Below are positions 46,003-55,604 of a stretch of 64,000 bases of DNA, one piece after another. Within the stretch, counting starts at the first letter, position 1; each line of letters begins with the position of its first letter. A program made the position numbers and the translations under genes. Origin of the DNA: Rheum nobile (Eukaryota > Streptophyta > Magnoliopsida > Caryophyllales > Polygonaceae); contig WOAB01000226.1 of the NCBI GenBank assembly GCA_027886185.1, forward strand, positions 2,418,001 through 2,482,000, written 5' to 3'. A model generated the notes under the pieces. It saw nothing but the letters and a program-made list of their open reading frames with translations. It was not told the DNA's origin and searched no databases.

Positions 46003-46645
46003 TGTTGGGCCCAGAATGCTCTAATGAACAGAGTCAAACCGGTTGGGCCACCTCAACTGAAGAAATGGGCCAAGAAGCTTGAAGAAAGGCGTCGGACGCT
46101 CCTCAGTGCATAAAACCCGACCAATCCCGAGAATCTCGCCCAAGCCTTAACTACTTGATCCTAAGCGAACGATAGCCAATTCAAGTGCAAGATTAGAGAT
46201 GTCATTAAAAGGAAGATCCCAGAGATTATGATCGGCAATAAAAGGGAAGATCTCATATAAAACGGTAAGAAAACGGGCAAAGAAGAAAATCCCATAAATA
46301 GGGCATGAAGAAGCTAAAGAAGAGGGATGAATACTCACTATTTCCACTCTGAAAAGGCTTGAAGAACTTACCTGGCCCGTCTAGCTATTTTGTCAACAAC
46401 GTTCGACCACCAAGGATCGGACGCTAGATTAGCCGGTCAAACAAGATTCGACTTCTGTGTCTACAGGATAAGCCATACTTTGTCTTATACTCATCGTCTT
46501 ATAATCAATACATCGTCACATAATCTCGCTTCTATTTCATACGTAGTTGATTGTTCATTTGGTTTGGATTTATCGTATTCTGTTCGATCGACTCGTTACC
46601 CCATCTAAGGCGATTTAGGTTAATTGATCTTTTTACCCCAAAACA
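46003..46645 (+). repeat. 3' LTR of element A
   Basis: 643 bp, preceded by the PPT ACGACTTGGGGCTAT and followed by the TSD ATTTA (46646-46650). Confidence 0.92.
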
Positions 46646-46761
46646 ATTTATAGGCAAAAAACAATACCATAAGAGAATTGAGTGACTAAGGAGTTGAATT
46701 CCTCTACCATTAACAGATCCGTCCGACGTAAGCCTAGGATGCCCATATCAATCATGCATGA

Positions 46762-47400
46762 TGTTTTGGGCGAAAAAGATCGAACCGATCTGAATCGCTT
46801 AAAGAAGGCCAACTATACAATAATGAGATCAATAATATCTAAATAATTCAAATCAACTTAACAATCAAGTGAATGAGATTAAACGGATATAATATAAACT
46901 TATCTCCCTGGAATGAGAGACTAATCAAATACAGAAATTTAATCGTCGGTCGCTTCAATGTTGGAGTAACAGACTAAGAAAAAGAATGATCTCTTGTTTT
47001 TATTAAAACAATGGTAGAACAATGATAGAAGATTGCTTGAATTAAGTAAGAATGACCATGTGTCGTTACAAGATAGTTTTCTCTATATTTATACTAGTTT
47101 TTGGCTTGAATCCGTTGGCAAATCCGCCCAAGATTCATGGAAGACGTTATCCTGCACGTGGGTCAGTTAAAATCGTCCAAGATCTGCGGGAGTCATCTAG
47201 CTGCGTACTGGTCGCTCTAAAATCCACGGAGGTCATCGCTCTGACCACTGGTCGCCCCGAGATCTCTAGTGGTTGTAACTGACCGGAGCAAGATTTTTGG
47301 AGGTTGTTTTTTACCGGATCTTCTAGAAGGTAGCTTTGGTTCAAGATATTGGGCCAATCCAATGGGCTGATCTAATGGGCCGAAAAAACGAGGCCTAATA
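46762..47400 (-). repeat. 3' LTR of element D
   Basis: Aligns with 49315-49922 from TGTTTTGGGCG onwards. The outer tip reads TATTAGG on the minus strand instead of TGTTGGG, a likely mutation. Confidence 0.82.
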
Positions 47401-47412
47401 ATTGCCCCAAAA

Positions 47413-48202
47413 TTAAACTGGGCCAGAGCGTCAGTTGATGGGACGGTTTGATTTTATAAGTTCTCTCTCTTCTAGCGACGGGGCCGACATGTGTATTGCT
47501 CAAACTGAGAGTCGGCTTAAAACAACCATTAATCGTGTGAAGACGGCTAAGGGTGTCTCTTGTGATGGCGAAGGGTTAGGAGACCGCTCCTTGTTTGTCA
47601 TTTGCTTTGTTTTGCAGGTGGACTCGTCAGTCGCTTCGTGGTCAAGTCATGTGACGTTGGTCGAGTAGACTTGTAATTGAGTATGACATGTCGTGTAATT
47701 CCAAGGAAGAGCGTCGTAGTATTTGTATAAGATGTGTACTTTAATCAGGACAGGTCTTGTAAAAAATGTGTCGTGTTTTTGTTCGTCTATTCCATGTGTA
47801 CCGATCGATCGTGTAATGTGTAAGCGCTATGTGTGATTATGTTTTGTGTATGTTGATCAACTTGATTTTGTCTTGAGGTCTCTTGTCGTGTTCTTGTTGA
47901 AGACACTTGAAAAATATAGAAAAGATCAAAGGGTGACCATTGGGTGTGAGCCCAACGACCCTCCGATGCTTAAGTTAGTAAACAGTTGGATAAGTATAAT
48001 CGACTGAATCTAAATGAAGTACAAAGTATAAGTTTTCAAAAGTAATATGACTCCCAATGGGTCATGTTCCAGTTTGGTTGGTCGTCTTTTGTGGACTCTT
48101 CGTCTTCTTCTAGTTTGACCCGGGCCATGGCTTTGGCTTGTGCATCTTCGAAGCTTCGACATGGATATTTGGTTAGCTCGCAATAGAGTTCGTTGCCCCT
48201 GA
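47413..48202 (-). other. Element D 3' untranslated tract
   Basis: Non-coding tract between gag and the 3' LTR, with clear similarity to 53001-53633 of element E. No domain recognised in either strand. Confidence 0.6.
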
Positions 48203-49258
48203 TCAATCCCCGACGGAAGGCTTCAATAGACGTTGGGACGTCGCAATGCGGGATCGCGACCTTCTCTTTGTTGTACCTATTAAATAATCCCTTAAGGGCT
48301 CACCGTACCCTTGCATGATCCTGTATAGGTCGCTTGATTGCTTTTCTAGTTTCCGACTGCTGGCGAACTGGATTTTGAATGAATTGACCAGATCGGCAAA
48401 CGAAGCAACCGAACCCTGCGATAGATGCATGAACCAAGTTAGTGCGGGTCTTGCGAGGGTCGTGCCAAAGATTTTGCACATGACCGCTTCACGATTCCCT
48501 CTTGGAATAGAGATAGTCGTTAGTTTCTGTTTGTAAATAGAGATATGATCGTCAGGGTCCCCGGTCCCATCGTAGTTGGGAATGTTAGGGACATGGAATT
48601 ATTTAGGGATCTCGATGCGAGCGATCGCCTCTACGAACGGCAAGTCTTCATATCTATCGATTGCTTCCTTTTCGATTGGCTGCGGGACTCTTGGAATCCG
48701 AGCAATACGGTCGTCTAAGGCCCTCATGTGTTCGTTGATAGCTTGTTGTATGAGGACATGTAGGTCCATCGACGGAGTGACCTGTGAAGGGACTACTCGA
48801 GCTTCTATGGGCTTGGTCGTGGGAATTGGAGGGTTAGTCATGAAAGTACTGACTGGAGGAGTTTGAAACATACCAATGGGTTGAACGACGCTCTGAGTGA
48901 CCAGAGCCATGGGCGTCGGGATTTCCCCATTCATGTTGAGACGTGCTTGGAGGCCTTCAGTGTTGACTATGCGTCTTGATCCCCCTGGGACAGATGCGGC
49001 CGAATTCATATGCGATTTCAAAAGTTCATTTTCACGGATTAGTTTTGCAATTTCAACTTCAGATTGGATGCTTAGGGTTTCGATTCTTAGGCATTGCTGA
49101 GCCAGTTCCTCTTGGAGGGTGCTCATGCTTTTTGCTAATTCTTGGATTTGGGTGTCCAAGATGAGCGGATTGACGACGTCATCGGTTTGATTTCCAACCA
49201 GGGCGTTGGTTTGGACTTGGTCTTCAACGACGATCATGGGATTCCCAGAACCGGGCAT
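48203..49258 (-). pseudogene. gag: gag of element D
   Basis: ATG 49258, after the PBS. Residues show an N-terminal coiled coil (Gln-Glu-Leu-Ala-Lys-Ser-Met-Ser-Thr-Leu) and the same Gag core as the Tat elements (Met-Cys-Lys-Ile-Phe-Gly-Thr-Thr-Leu; Leu-Val-Asn-Ser-Phe-Lys-Ile-Gln-Phe-Ala). An in-frame stop at 48599 and a frameshift near 48276 break it. The intact version is in element E. Open frames running back through the PBS to 49312 use a non-ATG start and are not counted. Confidence 0.82.
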
Positions 49259-49314
49259 GATTGGATGTGGACTGGATCGTTGATTGGCTAGATGCCCCAC
49301 GGTGGGTGCCAAAT

Positions 49315-49922
49315 TGTTTTGGGCGAAAAAGATCGAACCGACCTGAATCGCTTAAAGAAGGGAAACTAGACAACAATGAGATCAATAATATCTAAATAAT
49401 CCAAATCAACTTAACAATCAAGTGAATGAGATTAAACGGATATAATATAAACTTATCTCCCTGGAATGAGAGACTAATCAAATACATAAATTTAGTCGTC
49501 GGTCGCTTCAATGTTGGAGTAACGGACTAAACAAAAGAATGATCTCTTGTTTTTAGTAAAACAATGGTAGAACAATGATAGAAGGCTTCTTGAATTAAGT
49601 AAGAATGACCATGTGTCATTACAAGATAGTTTTCTCTATATTTATACTAGTTTTTTGCTTGAATCCGTTGGCAAATCCGCCCGAGATCCATGGAAGACGT
49701 TATCCTGTACGTAAGTCGGTTAAAATCGTCCGAGATCTGCGAGAGTCGTCTAGCTGCGTACTGGTCGCTCTGAAATCCGCGGAGGTCGTCGCTCTGACCA
49801 CTGGTCGCCCCGAGATCTCTAGAGGCTATAACTGACCGGACCAAGATTTTTAGAGGTTGTTTCTGGCCGGATCTTCTAAAAGGTAGCTTTGAATCAATGG
49901 GCCGAAAAAATGAGGCCCAACA
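49315..49922 (-). repeat. 5' LTR of element D
   Basis: 608 bp; minus strand begins TGTTGGGCCTCATTTT and ends CGCCCAAAACA before the PBS. Confidence 0.82.
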
Positions 49923-50108
49923 TATGTATATTAGATTCATAAGGTTGTGATTTGTCACTCCTATGCAAAATTTTCTTAGTGTAGACACAGCCACGCATTA
50001 CGAATAACTTACTTGAGTACTTGGAAAAAAAAAGTTTTGATTTGTGACACAAATATTTTTAAGTTATACGCGTACATGACATGTAACTTGAAAAGTTTTT
50101 GGTAAAAT

Positions 50109-50200
50109 GTGTTAGGTAAGTTGGTAAATAACTCTCACTCTCCTTCATTAATAAGAAGTCTTGAGTTTGAACCAAGAAAATTAAAGAAGGTTTTTTAATG
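50109..50200 (+). mobile_element. Possible tRNA-derived SINE fragment
   Basis: A-box-like TAGGTAAGTTGGTAAATA near 50113 and B-box-like GAGTTTGAACC near 50163 lie about 35 bp apart, followed by a T-run at 50191. The order and spacing fit an RNA polymerase III promoter of a tRNA-derived SINE. No target duplication was identified. Confidence 0.35.
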
Positions 50201-50280
50201 TGTGTCCATTGGCGCACGCCCACAATAAATTTTGGGGGTTCGGTTTTGCACCGCATTTTTTTGTTTTCACACTAGGTTTT

Positions 50281-50480
50281 AAACGCTACCTGGTAGCGTT
50301 TGATTTTTTTTAAACGCCACATTGTGGCGTTTACTTTTTTGTGTTTTTTTGGATTTATTGAGATTTAAAAAAAAAACTAAATCGGCTCGATTAAACCGGG
50401 TCCAACTTAAACGCTACGCTTTAAAATAGACCCAGTTTATTTTAGCCGATTTTCATTTAAATGCTATGTCGTTGCGTTTA
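50281..50480. repeat. Second cluster of palindromic hairpin words, nested in a larger inverted repeat
   Basis: Two perfect palindromes with a single central base: AAACGCTACC/GGTAGCGTTT at 50281-50301 and AAACGCCACA/TGTGGCGTTT at 50312-50332. Degenerate relatives follow at about 50408 and 50458. The third sits in the loop of a larger inverted repeat whose arms are about 50382-50400 (AATCGGCT...AAACCGGGTC) and 50427-50452 (GACCCAGTTT...AGCCGATT). Same design as 3706-3894, different words. Confidence 0.8.
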
Positions 50481-50614
50481 AATTTGTCCCTTTTTCCCAA
50501 TGGTCGAATTCCCCAACGATCCACAATCCATTCCCCACACTTGTATATGATGTGTTTCTTCCATATGCCTTCTTCACATTCATACAATTTCAAAGCACAA
50601 TAGTAAGAGAGAGA

Positions 50615-50677
50615 ATGTCATTCTCAAGCGTAGTCGATGGGCCCGGTCGTGAATCGATTAGTGAAGATAATGTACTG
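50615..50677 (+). other. Exon-like segment with splice donor
   Basis: ATG 50615 opens 21 codons (Met-Ser-Phe-Ser-Ser-Val-Val-Asp-Gly-Pro-Gly) running to Leu followed by GTACGTAT, a good plant 5' splice site. It follows the palindrome cluster by about 130 bp. No acceptor in frame with the MULE gene was found. It may be the truncated first exon of another transposon-borne gene. Confidence 0.3.
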
Positions 50678-51568
50678 GTACGTATACTATAGATTAAAAT
50701 TGAGTATAGAATATTATTATGTTAGTGTACAATAGTAGTTGTAAGTTATATTTTATAGATATTATATGTATGTTAGTGCACATTATTAGTGGTAAATTAT
50801 ATGTTAACATATTCTTGTTAGTAATAATTATATGTTATATATTGTAGGTATGTTAGTATAGAATATTAGCAATAAATTATATTGACTATGTTATTGTAGA
50901 ATATTAGTATATGTTTTATTTTAGAACATTATGTTAGTGTACAAATGTGATAAATTATATAATTAGCGTAGAATTGGGAAGTATTTGTTTAAAGGCGTAT
51001 TAGCAAGAATACCAGAATTTCAAAGCCAACTTGCAAAAAACCCATCTTTTGAAAAGTATTGCAAAACTACCAGATTTTTGTACGGATTGTGGTATTTTTG
51101 CTATTGTTGAGGGTAGAATTTAACTTTTCTTTTCAATTGAATATCCTTAAAAGTTGACTAATATTTTCTCCAAAAAAGATAAAAGAAATCCTTAATCTCT
51201 CCTTAATCACTTTCTCCCTCCTGGTGGCAGCCCCATCACATCAACCTTCAAGTATGTCTTCCTTGAACTGTGCCTTAATTAAAATTGGTGGGCAAGTCTC
51301 CCTCCAAAAGAAAATTATTCATCTCCTTCAACCCTTAATCCCTCCAGCGTAGCTCACCTGACAAAAATCCCTGAATATTCCTGGAGGACTTGAAATCAGC
51401 CTGACTCTAGCACTTACTCCACGTGAGATATTTCACACCTAATATTTCACACCTGACGTCCTCCATTAAAGCTTGAATGGGTAAGTAAACTCTCCTGAAA
51501 AACAATCGATTTTCCCCCTCTGTATACGTGAAGTTCAAAAACCTTCTTTATTTGTAGGTACGAAAGTA
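50678..51568. other. AT-rich tract and probable MULE left region
   Basis: 50690-50960 is AT-rich with a loosely repeated ATGTTAGTGTACAATA word. From about 50993 (GCGTATTAGCAAGAATACCAG) the composition changes and probably belongs to the MULE, but no terminal inverted repeat could be paired. A TTGTAG acceptor-like site at about 51558 precedes the transposase ATG. Confidence 0.4.
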
Positions 51569-52309
51569 ATGTATGTGAAGTTCATCAGTGGTGGAGAATG
51601 GAAACAACAAGGAGAAAGGTGGTTGTATGAGGGTGATAGAACAGTGAAAGCCATGTTGCTTTCCCCTGACATGGACTTGGCTACACTGCGCAACAAATGG
51701 ACTGAAAATAATCCATTTGATGAAGAGAAGTTGTTTGTGCAATACGTTTATCAAAATAAACCAGAACTTACACCGATCGTTATAAATGATGATGACGATC
51801 TTGATGCGTTCAAGTACTTGAACAACTGTGGAGAAAATTCATCAGAGTGGAATATTGAGCTGTACACCAACCTTTTAAAGAAGGAAGAGATTCAAAGTGA
51901 AAGGGCTGAACATCGTACTCTTCCTTCTCCAACAGCTCCACCACCAACTCAGAGCCAAGACAATAGAGACTTTTTCAGGTCGTTTTTTAACAAAGACAGA
52001 GCACCCGACACTGACGTCATGTCAGTTGATGAAATTATTGAAGCTGACAATGAAGCAGAGTTAAGAAGATTAAAAAGGGATGAAGTGAGGGGGAAAGACA
52101 AGAGAAAGTGTCCCATGATACTGGAAGACATTATCTCATTGAGCAACGATGATGAGGACATCGAAGCTGCTACATCAAGAAACAAAGGAAAGGAGAAAAT
52201 GACGGATTATGCCAATATTGGAGATTCTTTGGAGGATGAGATATGAGATTATAGATTTGATTACGGGGGCTGTTATCAATCAGGTGATGATGATCGTGTT
52301 CATGGTGGT

Positions 52310-52988
52310 TGTTTTGGGGCGAAAAGACCTAACGAATCTAAATCGCCTTAAGGAAGGCAACTAGACAATTTGTTAGACAGATTATATCTAATAAACCCAA
52401 ATCAACTAATCAATCAAGAGAATGAGATTTAAACGAATGTAATATAAACTTATCTCCCTTGAATGAGAGATTAATTAAGTACAAAAATTTAGTCGTCGGT
52501 CGCTTCAATGTTGGAGTAACGGACTGAGTACAAGAATGATCTCGTATGTGAGTAGAGCCACGGTAGAACAATGATAGAAAGCTGCTTAAATTTAGTAATA
52601 ATGAGCATGTGTGGCTGTGTGTCGTTAGAGAATTGATCCGGGCCCTTACAAGAGAGTTTTCTCTACAATTTATACTACTTCTAGTCTTCAATCGGTTGGC
52701 AGATCCGCCGAGATTCATGGAAGTTGTTGTAGGTCGGTTTAGATTGTCCGAGATCTGCGAGAGACGTTCAGATGTGTACTGGTTGCTCCGAAATCCGCGG
52801 AGGTCGTCGCTTTAACCACTGGTCGCCCCAATATCTCTGATAGGCTGAACTGACCGGACCGAGATCTCTGGTGGCTTTAACTGACCGGACCTAGATTTGT
52901 GGAGGTTGTTGTTGACCAGTTCTTCTAGAAGGCATCTCTGATTCAAGCGATTGGGCCGACCTAATAGGCTGAAAATCGAGGCCCAACA
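52310..52988 (-). repeat. 3' LTR of element E
   Basis: 679 bp, no length difference from its partner at 54926-55604. Confidence 0.92.
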
Positions 52989-53633
52989 ATTGCCCCAAAA
53001 TTAAACTGGGTCGGAGCGTCAAGTGATGAGACGGTTTGATTTTATAACTTCGACTTCGTTGCAGGTGTTCTGGCGACAGGGCCAACGTATATGTTGCTCA
53101 AGCTGAGAATCAGCTTAATACAACCAATGACTGTGTGAAGACGGCTGAGGGCGTCTCTTGTGACGATGAAGGGTCAAGAGACCGCTCCTTGTTTGTTGTT
53201 CGTTTTGTTTTGCAGGTGGACTCGTCAGTCGCTTCCTGGTCAAATCGTGTGACGTTGGTCGTGTAGACCTGTAATGTAGCATGCTTTGTGTGTCGGGGGA
53301 GGAGTTGTATGTATGAAAAGACGAACGCCCTGGGTAGGACAAGTCTTTGTAAGTAGTTTGTAGTATGTCGTGTCCTCTACTCCCCGTGTACCGATCGATC
53401 GTGTAATGTGTATTGTAAGCGTTGTTTTGTATGTGATAAGGATATCCGTTTGAACGTTGATTTTCGTCTTGGAGGCCTCTCGTTATGTTCCTGTTGAAGA
53501 CACTTGACAAGTATAGAAAATATCGAAGGGTGATCGTTAGGTATGAGCCCAATGGTCCTCCGATGCTTGAATTTATTAAACAGTTGGATAAGTATAATTG
53601 ACTGAATCTAAATGAAGTACAAAGTATAAGTGT
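52989..53633 (-). other. Element E 3' untranslated tract
   Basis: PPT-like start at 52989, then non-coding sequence similar to the same region of element D. A minus-strand frame at 53115-53552 has no recognisable domain and is not conserved as a frame in D, so it is not called. Confidence 0.55.
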
Positions 53634-54857
53634 TCAAAAGTAAGACGACTCCCAATGGGTCGTGCCCCAGTTTGGTTGGTCGTCTGTTATGGACTCTTCG
53701 TCTTCTTCCAATCTGACATGTGCCATCGCCTTGGCTTGGACATCTTCGAAGCTTCGGCAGGGATATTTGGTCAGGTCGCAATAAAGTTTGTTGCCCCTGA
53801 CCAAGCCTCGACGGAAGGCTTCAATAGACGTTGGGACGTCGCAATGTGGGATCGCGACCTTCTCTTTGTTATACATGTTAAGATAATCCCTTAAGGGCTC
53901 ATCGTACCCTTGCACGATCTTGTATAGGTAGCTTGATTGTTTTTCCAGTCTTCGACTGCTGGCGAACTGGATTTTGAATGAATTGACCAGATTGGCAAAC
54001 GAAGCAACCGAACCCTGCGACAGATGCATGAACCAAGTTAGTGCGGGTCCCGTGAGGGTCGTGCCAAAGATTTTGCACATGACCGTTTCACGATTCCCTC
54101 TTGGAATAGAGATAGTCAATAGTTTTTGTTTGTAAATAGAGATATGATCGTCGGGGTCCCCGGTCCCATCGTAGTTGGGCATGTTGGGGACATGGAACTT
54201 CTTTGGGATCTCGACGTGCGCGATTGATTCTACAAACGGCGAGTCTTGGTATCCGTCCATTGCTTCCTTTTCGATCGGCTGCGGGACTCCTGGAATCCGA
54301 GCGATGCGATCGGCTAAGACTTTCATATGTTTGTTGATAGCTTGTTGTATGAGGACTTGTAGGTCCATCGGCGGGGTGACCTGTGGAGGGACTACTCGAG
54401 CTTTTGTGGGCTCGGTCATGGGAATTGAAGCGTTAGTCATGAAAGTATTGACTTGAGGAGTTTGAAACATACCAATGGGTTGAACGATGCTCTGAGTGAC
54501 CATATCCATGGGCGTCGGGATTGCCCCATTCATGTTGAAACGTGTTTGTAGTCCTTCGGTGTTGACTATTCGTCTTGATCCACCTGGGACCGATGCAGCT
54601 GAATTCACCTGCGATTTCAAAAATTCATTTTCACGAATTAGTCTTGTAATTTCAACTCCATATTGGATGCTTAGGGTTTCGGTTCTTAGGCGTTGCTGAG
54701 CCAGTTCCTCTTGGAGGAAGCTCATTGCTTTTGCGAGCTTTTGGATCTGGACGTTCAGGATTGGTTGGTTGGCGAGATCTTCGGTTTGACCTACGATCGG
54801 GAGGTTGGCTTGAACCTGTTCTTCAGCGACGATCATGGGGATTCCATCACTGGCCAT
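53634..54857 (-). CDS. gag: Intact Gag of element E
   Basis: 407 residues from ATG 54857; an open but non-ATG extension reaches back through the PBS to 54923. Residues about 20-75 form a coiled coil (Leu-Ala-Lys-Ala-Met-Ser-Phe-Leu-Gln-Glu-Glu-Leu). A Pro/Thr-rich linker follows, then the retrotransposon Gag core (Asp-Asp-His-Ile-Ser-Ile-Tyr-Lys-Gln-Lys; Met-Cys-Lys-Ile-Phe-Gly-Thr-Thr-Leu; Ala-Ile-Pro-His-Cys-Asp-Val). It matches the Tat Gag of elements A and C over this core but ends before any CCHC knuckle (final residues Trp-Glu-Ser-Ser-Tyr-Phe). It is open over its full length, the best-preserved Tat-type Gag in the window. It would form particles that need a partner's Pol. Confidence 0.9.
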   Translation of the reverse strand: MASDGIPMIVAEEQVQANLPIVGQTEDLANQPILNVQIQKLAKAMSFLQEELAQQRLRTETLSIQYGVEITRLIRENEFLKSQVNSAASVPGGSRRIVNTEGLQTRFNMNGAIPTPMDMVTQSIVQPIGMFQTPQVNTFMTNASIPMTEPTKARVVPPQVTPPMDLQVLIQQAINKHMKVLADRIARIPGVPQPIEKEAMDGYQDSPFVESIAHVEIPKKFHVPNMPNYDGTGDPDDHISIYKQKLLTISIPRGNRETVMCKIFGTTLTGPALTWFMHLSQGSVASFANLVNSFKIQFASSRRLEKQSSYLYKIVQGYDEPLRDYLNMYNKEKVAIPHCDVPTSIEAFRRGLVRGNKLYCDLTKYPCRSFEDVQAKAMAHVRLEEDEESITDDQPNWGTTHWESSYF

Positions 54858-54925
54858 GATTGAATGTAGATTGGATCGTCGATCAGATCGTTGATTGGCT
54901 AGATGCCCCACGGTGGGCGCCAAAT

Positions 54926-55604
54926 TGTTTTGGGGCGAAAAGACCTAACGAATCTAAATCGCCTTAAGGAGGGAAACTAGACAATTTGTTAGACAGATTA
55001 TATCTAATAAATCCAAATCAACTAATCAATCAAGAGAATGAGATTTAAACGAATGTAATATAAACTTATCTCCCTTGAATGAGAGATTAATTAAGTACAT
55101 AAATTTAGTCGTCAGTCGCTTCAATGTTGGAGTAACAGACTGAGTACAAGAATGATCTCGTATGTGAGTAGAGCCACGGTAGAACAATGATAGAAAGCTG
55201 CTTAAATTGAGTAATAATGAGCATGTGTGGCTGTGTGTCGTTACAGAATTGATCCGGGCCCTTACAAGAGAGTTTTCTCTATAATTTATACTACTTCTAG
55301 TCTTCAATCGGTTGGCAGATCCGCCGAGATTCATGGAAGTTGTTGTAGGTCGGTTTGGATTGTCCGAGATCTCCGGGAGACGTTCAGATGTATACTGGTT
55401 GCTCCGAAATCCGCGGAGGTCGTCGCTTTAACCACTGGTCGCCCCGATATCTCTGATAGGCTGAACTGACCGGACCGAGATCTCTGGTGGCTTTAACTGA
55501 CCGGACCTAGATTTGTGGAGGTTGTTGTTGACCGGTTCTTCTAGAAGGCATCTCTGATTCAAGCGATTGGGCCGATCTAATAGGCTGGAAATCGAGGCCC
55601 AACA
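54926..55604 (-). repeat. 5' LTR of element E
   Basis: 679 bp. The minus strand starts TGTTGGGCCTCGATTT and ends CGCCCCAAAACA before the PBS. The inner tip repeats the AAGGCGATTTAG...CTTTTCGCCCC arrangement of the Tat LTRs. Confidence 0.92.

Larger units (their letters stand above)
11816..46645 (+). mobile_element. Element A: Tat-lineage Ty3/Gypsy retrotransposon, split by three insertions
   Basis: Full-length LTR element bounded by 643-bp LTRs (11816-12458 and 46003-46645) that start TGTTGGG and end AAAACA, flanked by the direct duplication ATTTA at 11811-11815 and 46646-46650. Order: LTR, PBS, gag, pol (RT, degenerate RNase H, second archaeal-type RNase H, integrase), antisense gene, PPT, LTR. 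The second RNase H domain and the antisense gene mark the Tat clade. Protease is missing through an internal deletion. It was later hit by the Athila element (13104-28572), element C (30298-40168) and a hAT MITE (43046-43443). I counted about 34 LTR differences by eye, making it the oldest layer of the nest. Confidence 0.92.
46762..49922 (-). mobile_element. Element D: gag-only LTR retrotransposon (TR-GAG type)
   Basis: 3161 bp. LTRs 46762-47400 and 49315-49922; PBS on the minus strand at 49294-49311 (one change from the Tat PBS); PPT-like TTTTGGGGCAAT at 47401-47412. It encodes only Gag, and there is no trace of protease, RT or integrase. The LTR tips match those of the Tat elements. The flanks (CATGA at 46757-46761, TATGT at 49923-49927) do not form a clean duplication. 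It is older than element E, with LTRs differing in length (639 and 608 bp). Confidence 0.82.
52310..55604 (-). mobile_element. Element E: gag-only LTR retrotransposon (TR-GAG type) in the MULE gene
   Basis: 3295 bp with two 679-bp LTRs, TSD GTGGT at 52305-52309 and 55605-55609. Minus orientation is given by the PBS at 54905-54922 (identical to the Tat PBS), gag at 53634-54857 and a PPT-like TTTTGGGGCAAT at 52989-53000. It has no protease, RT or integrase and no room for them. About 17 LTR differences were counted by eye. Same family as element D. The intact Gag and complete cis signals suggest recent mobility with Pol supplied in trans. Confidence 0.9.

Noticed and set aside
46757..49927. Target-site duplication of element D
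   Set aside because: The flanks CATGA and TATGT differ at two of five positions; a mutated duplication is possible but not shown.
53115..53552. 145-codon minus-strand ORF in element E
   Set aside because: Follows gag on the same strand but has no recognised domain and is not maintained as a frame in element D.
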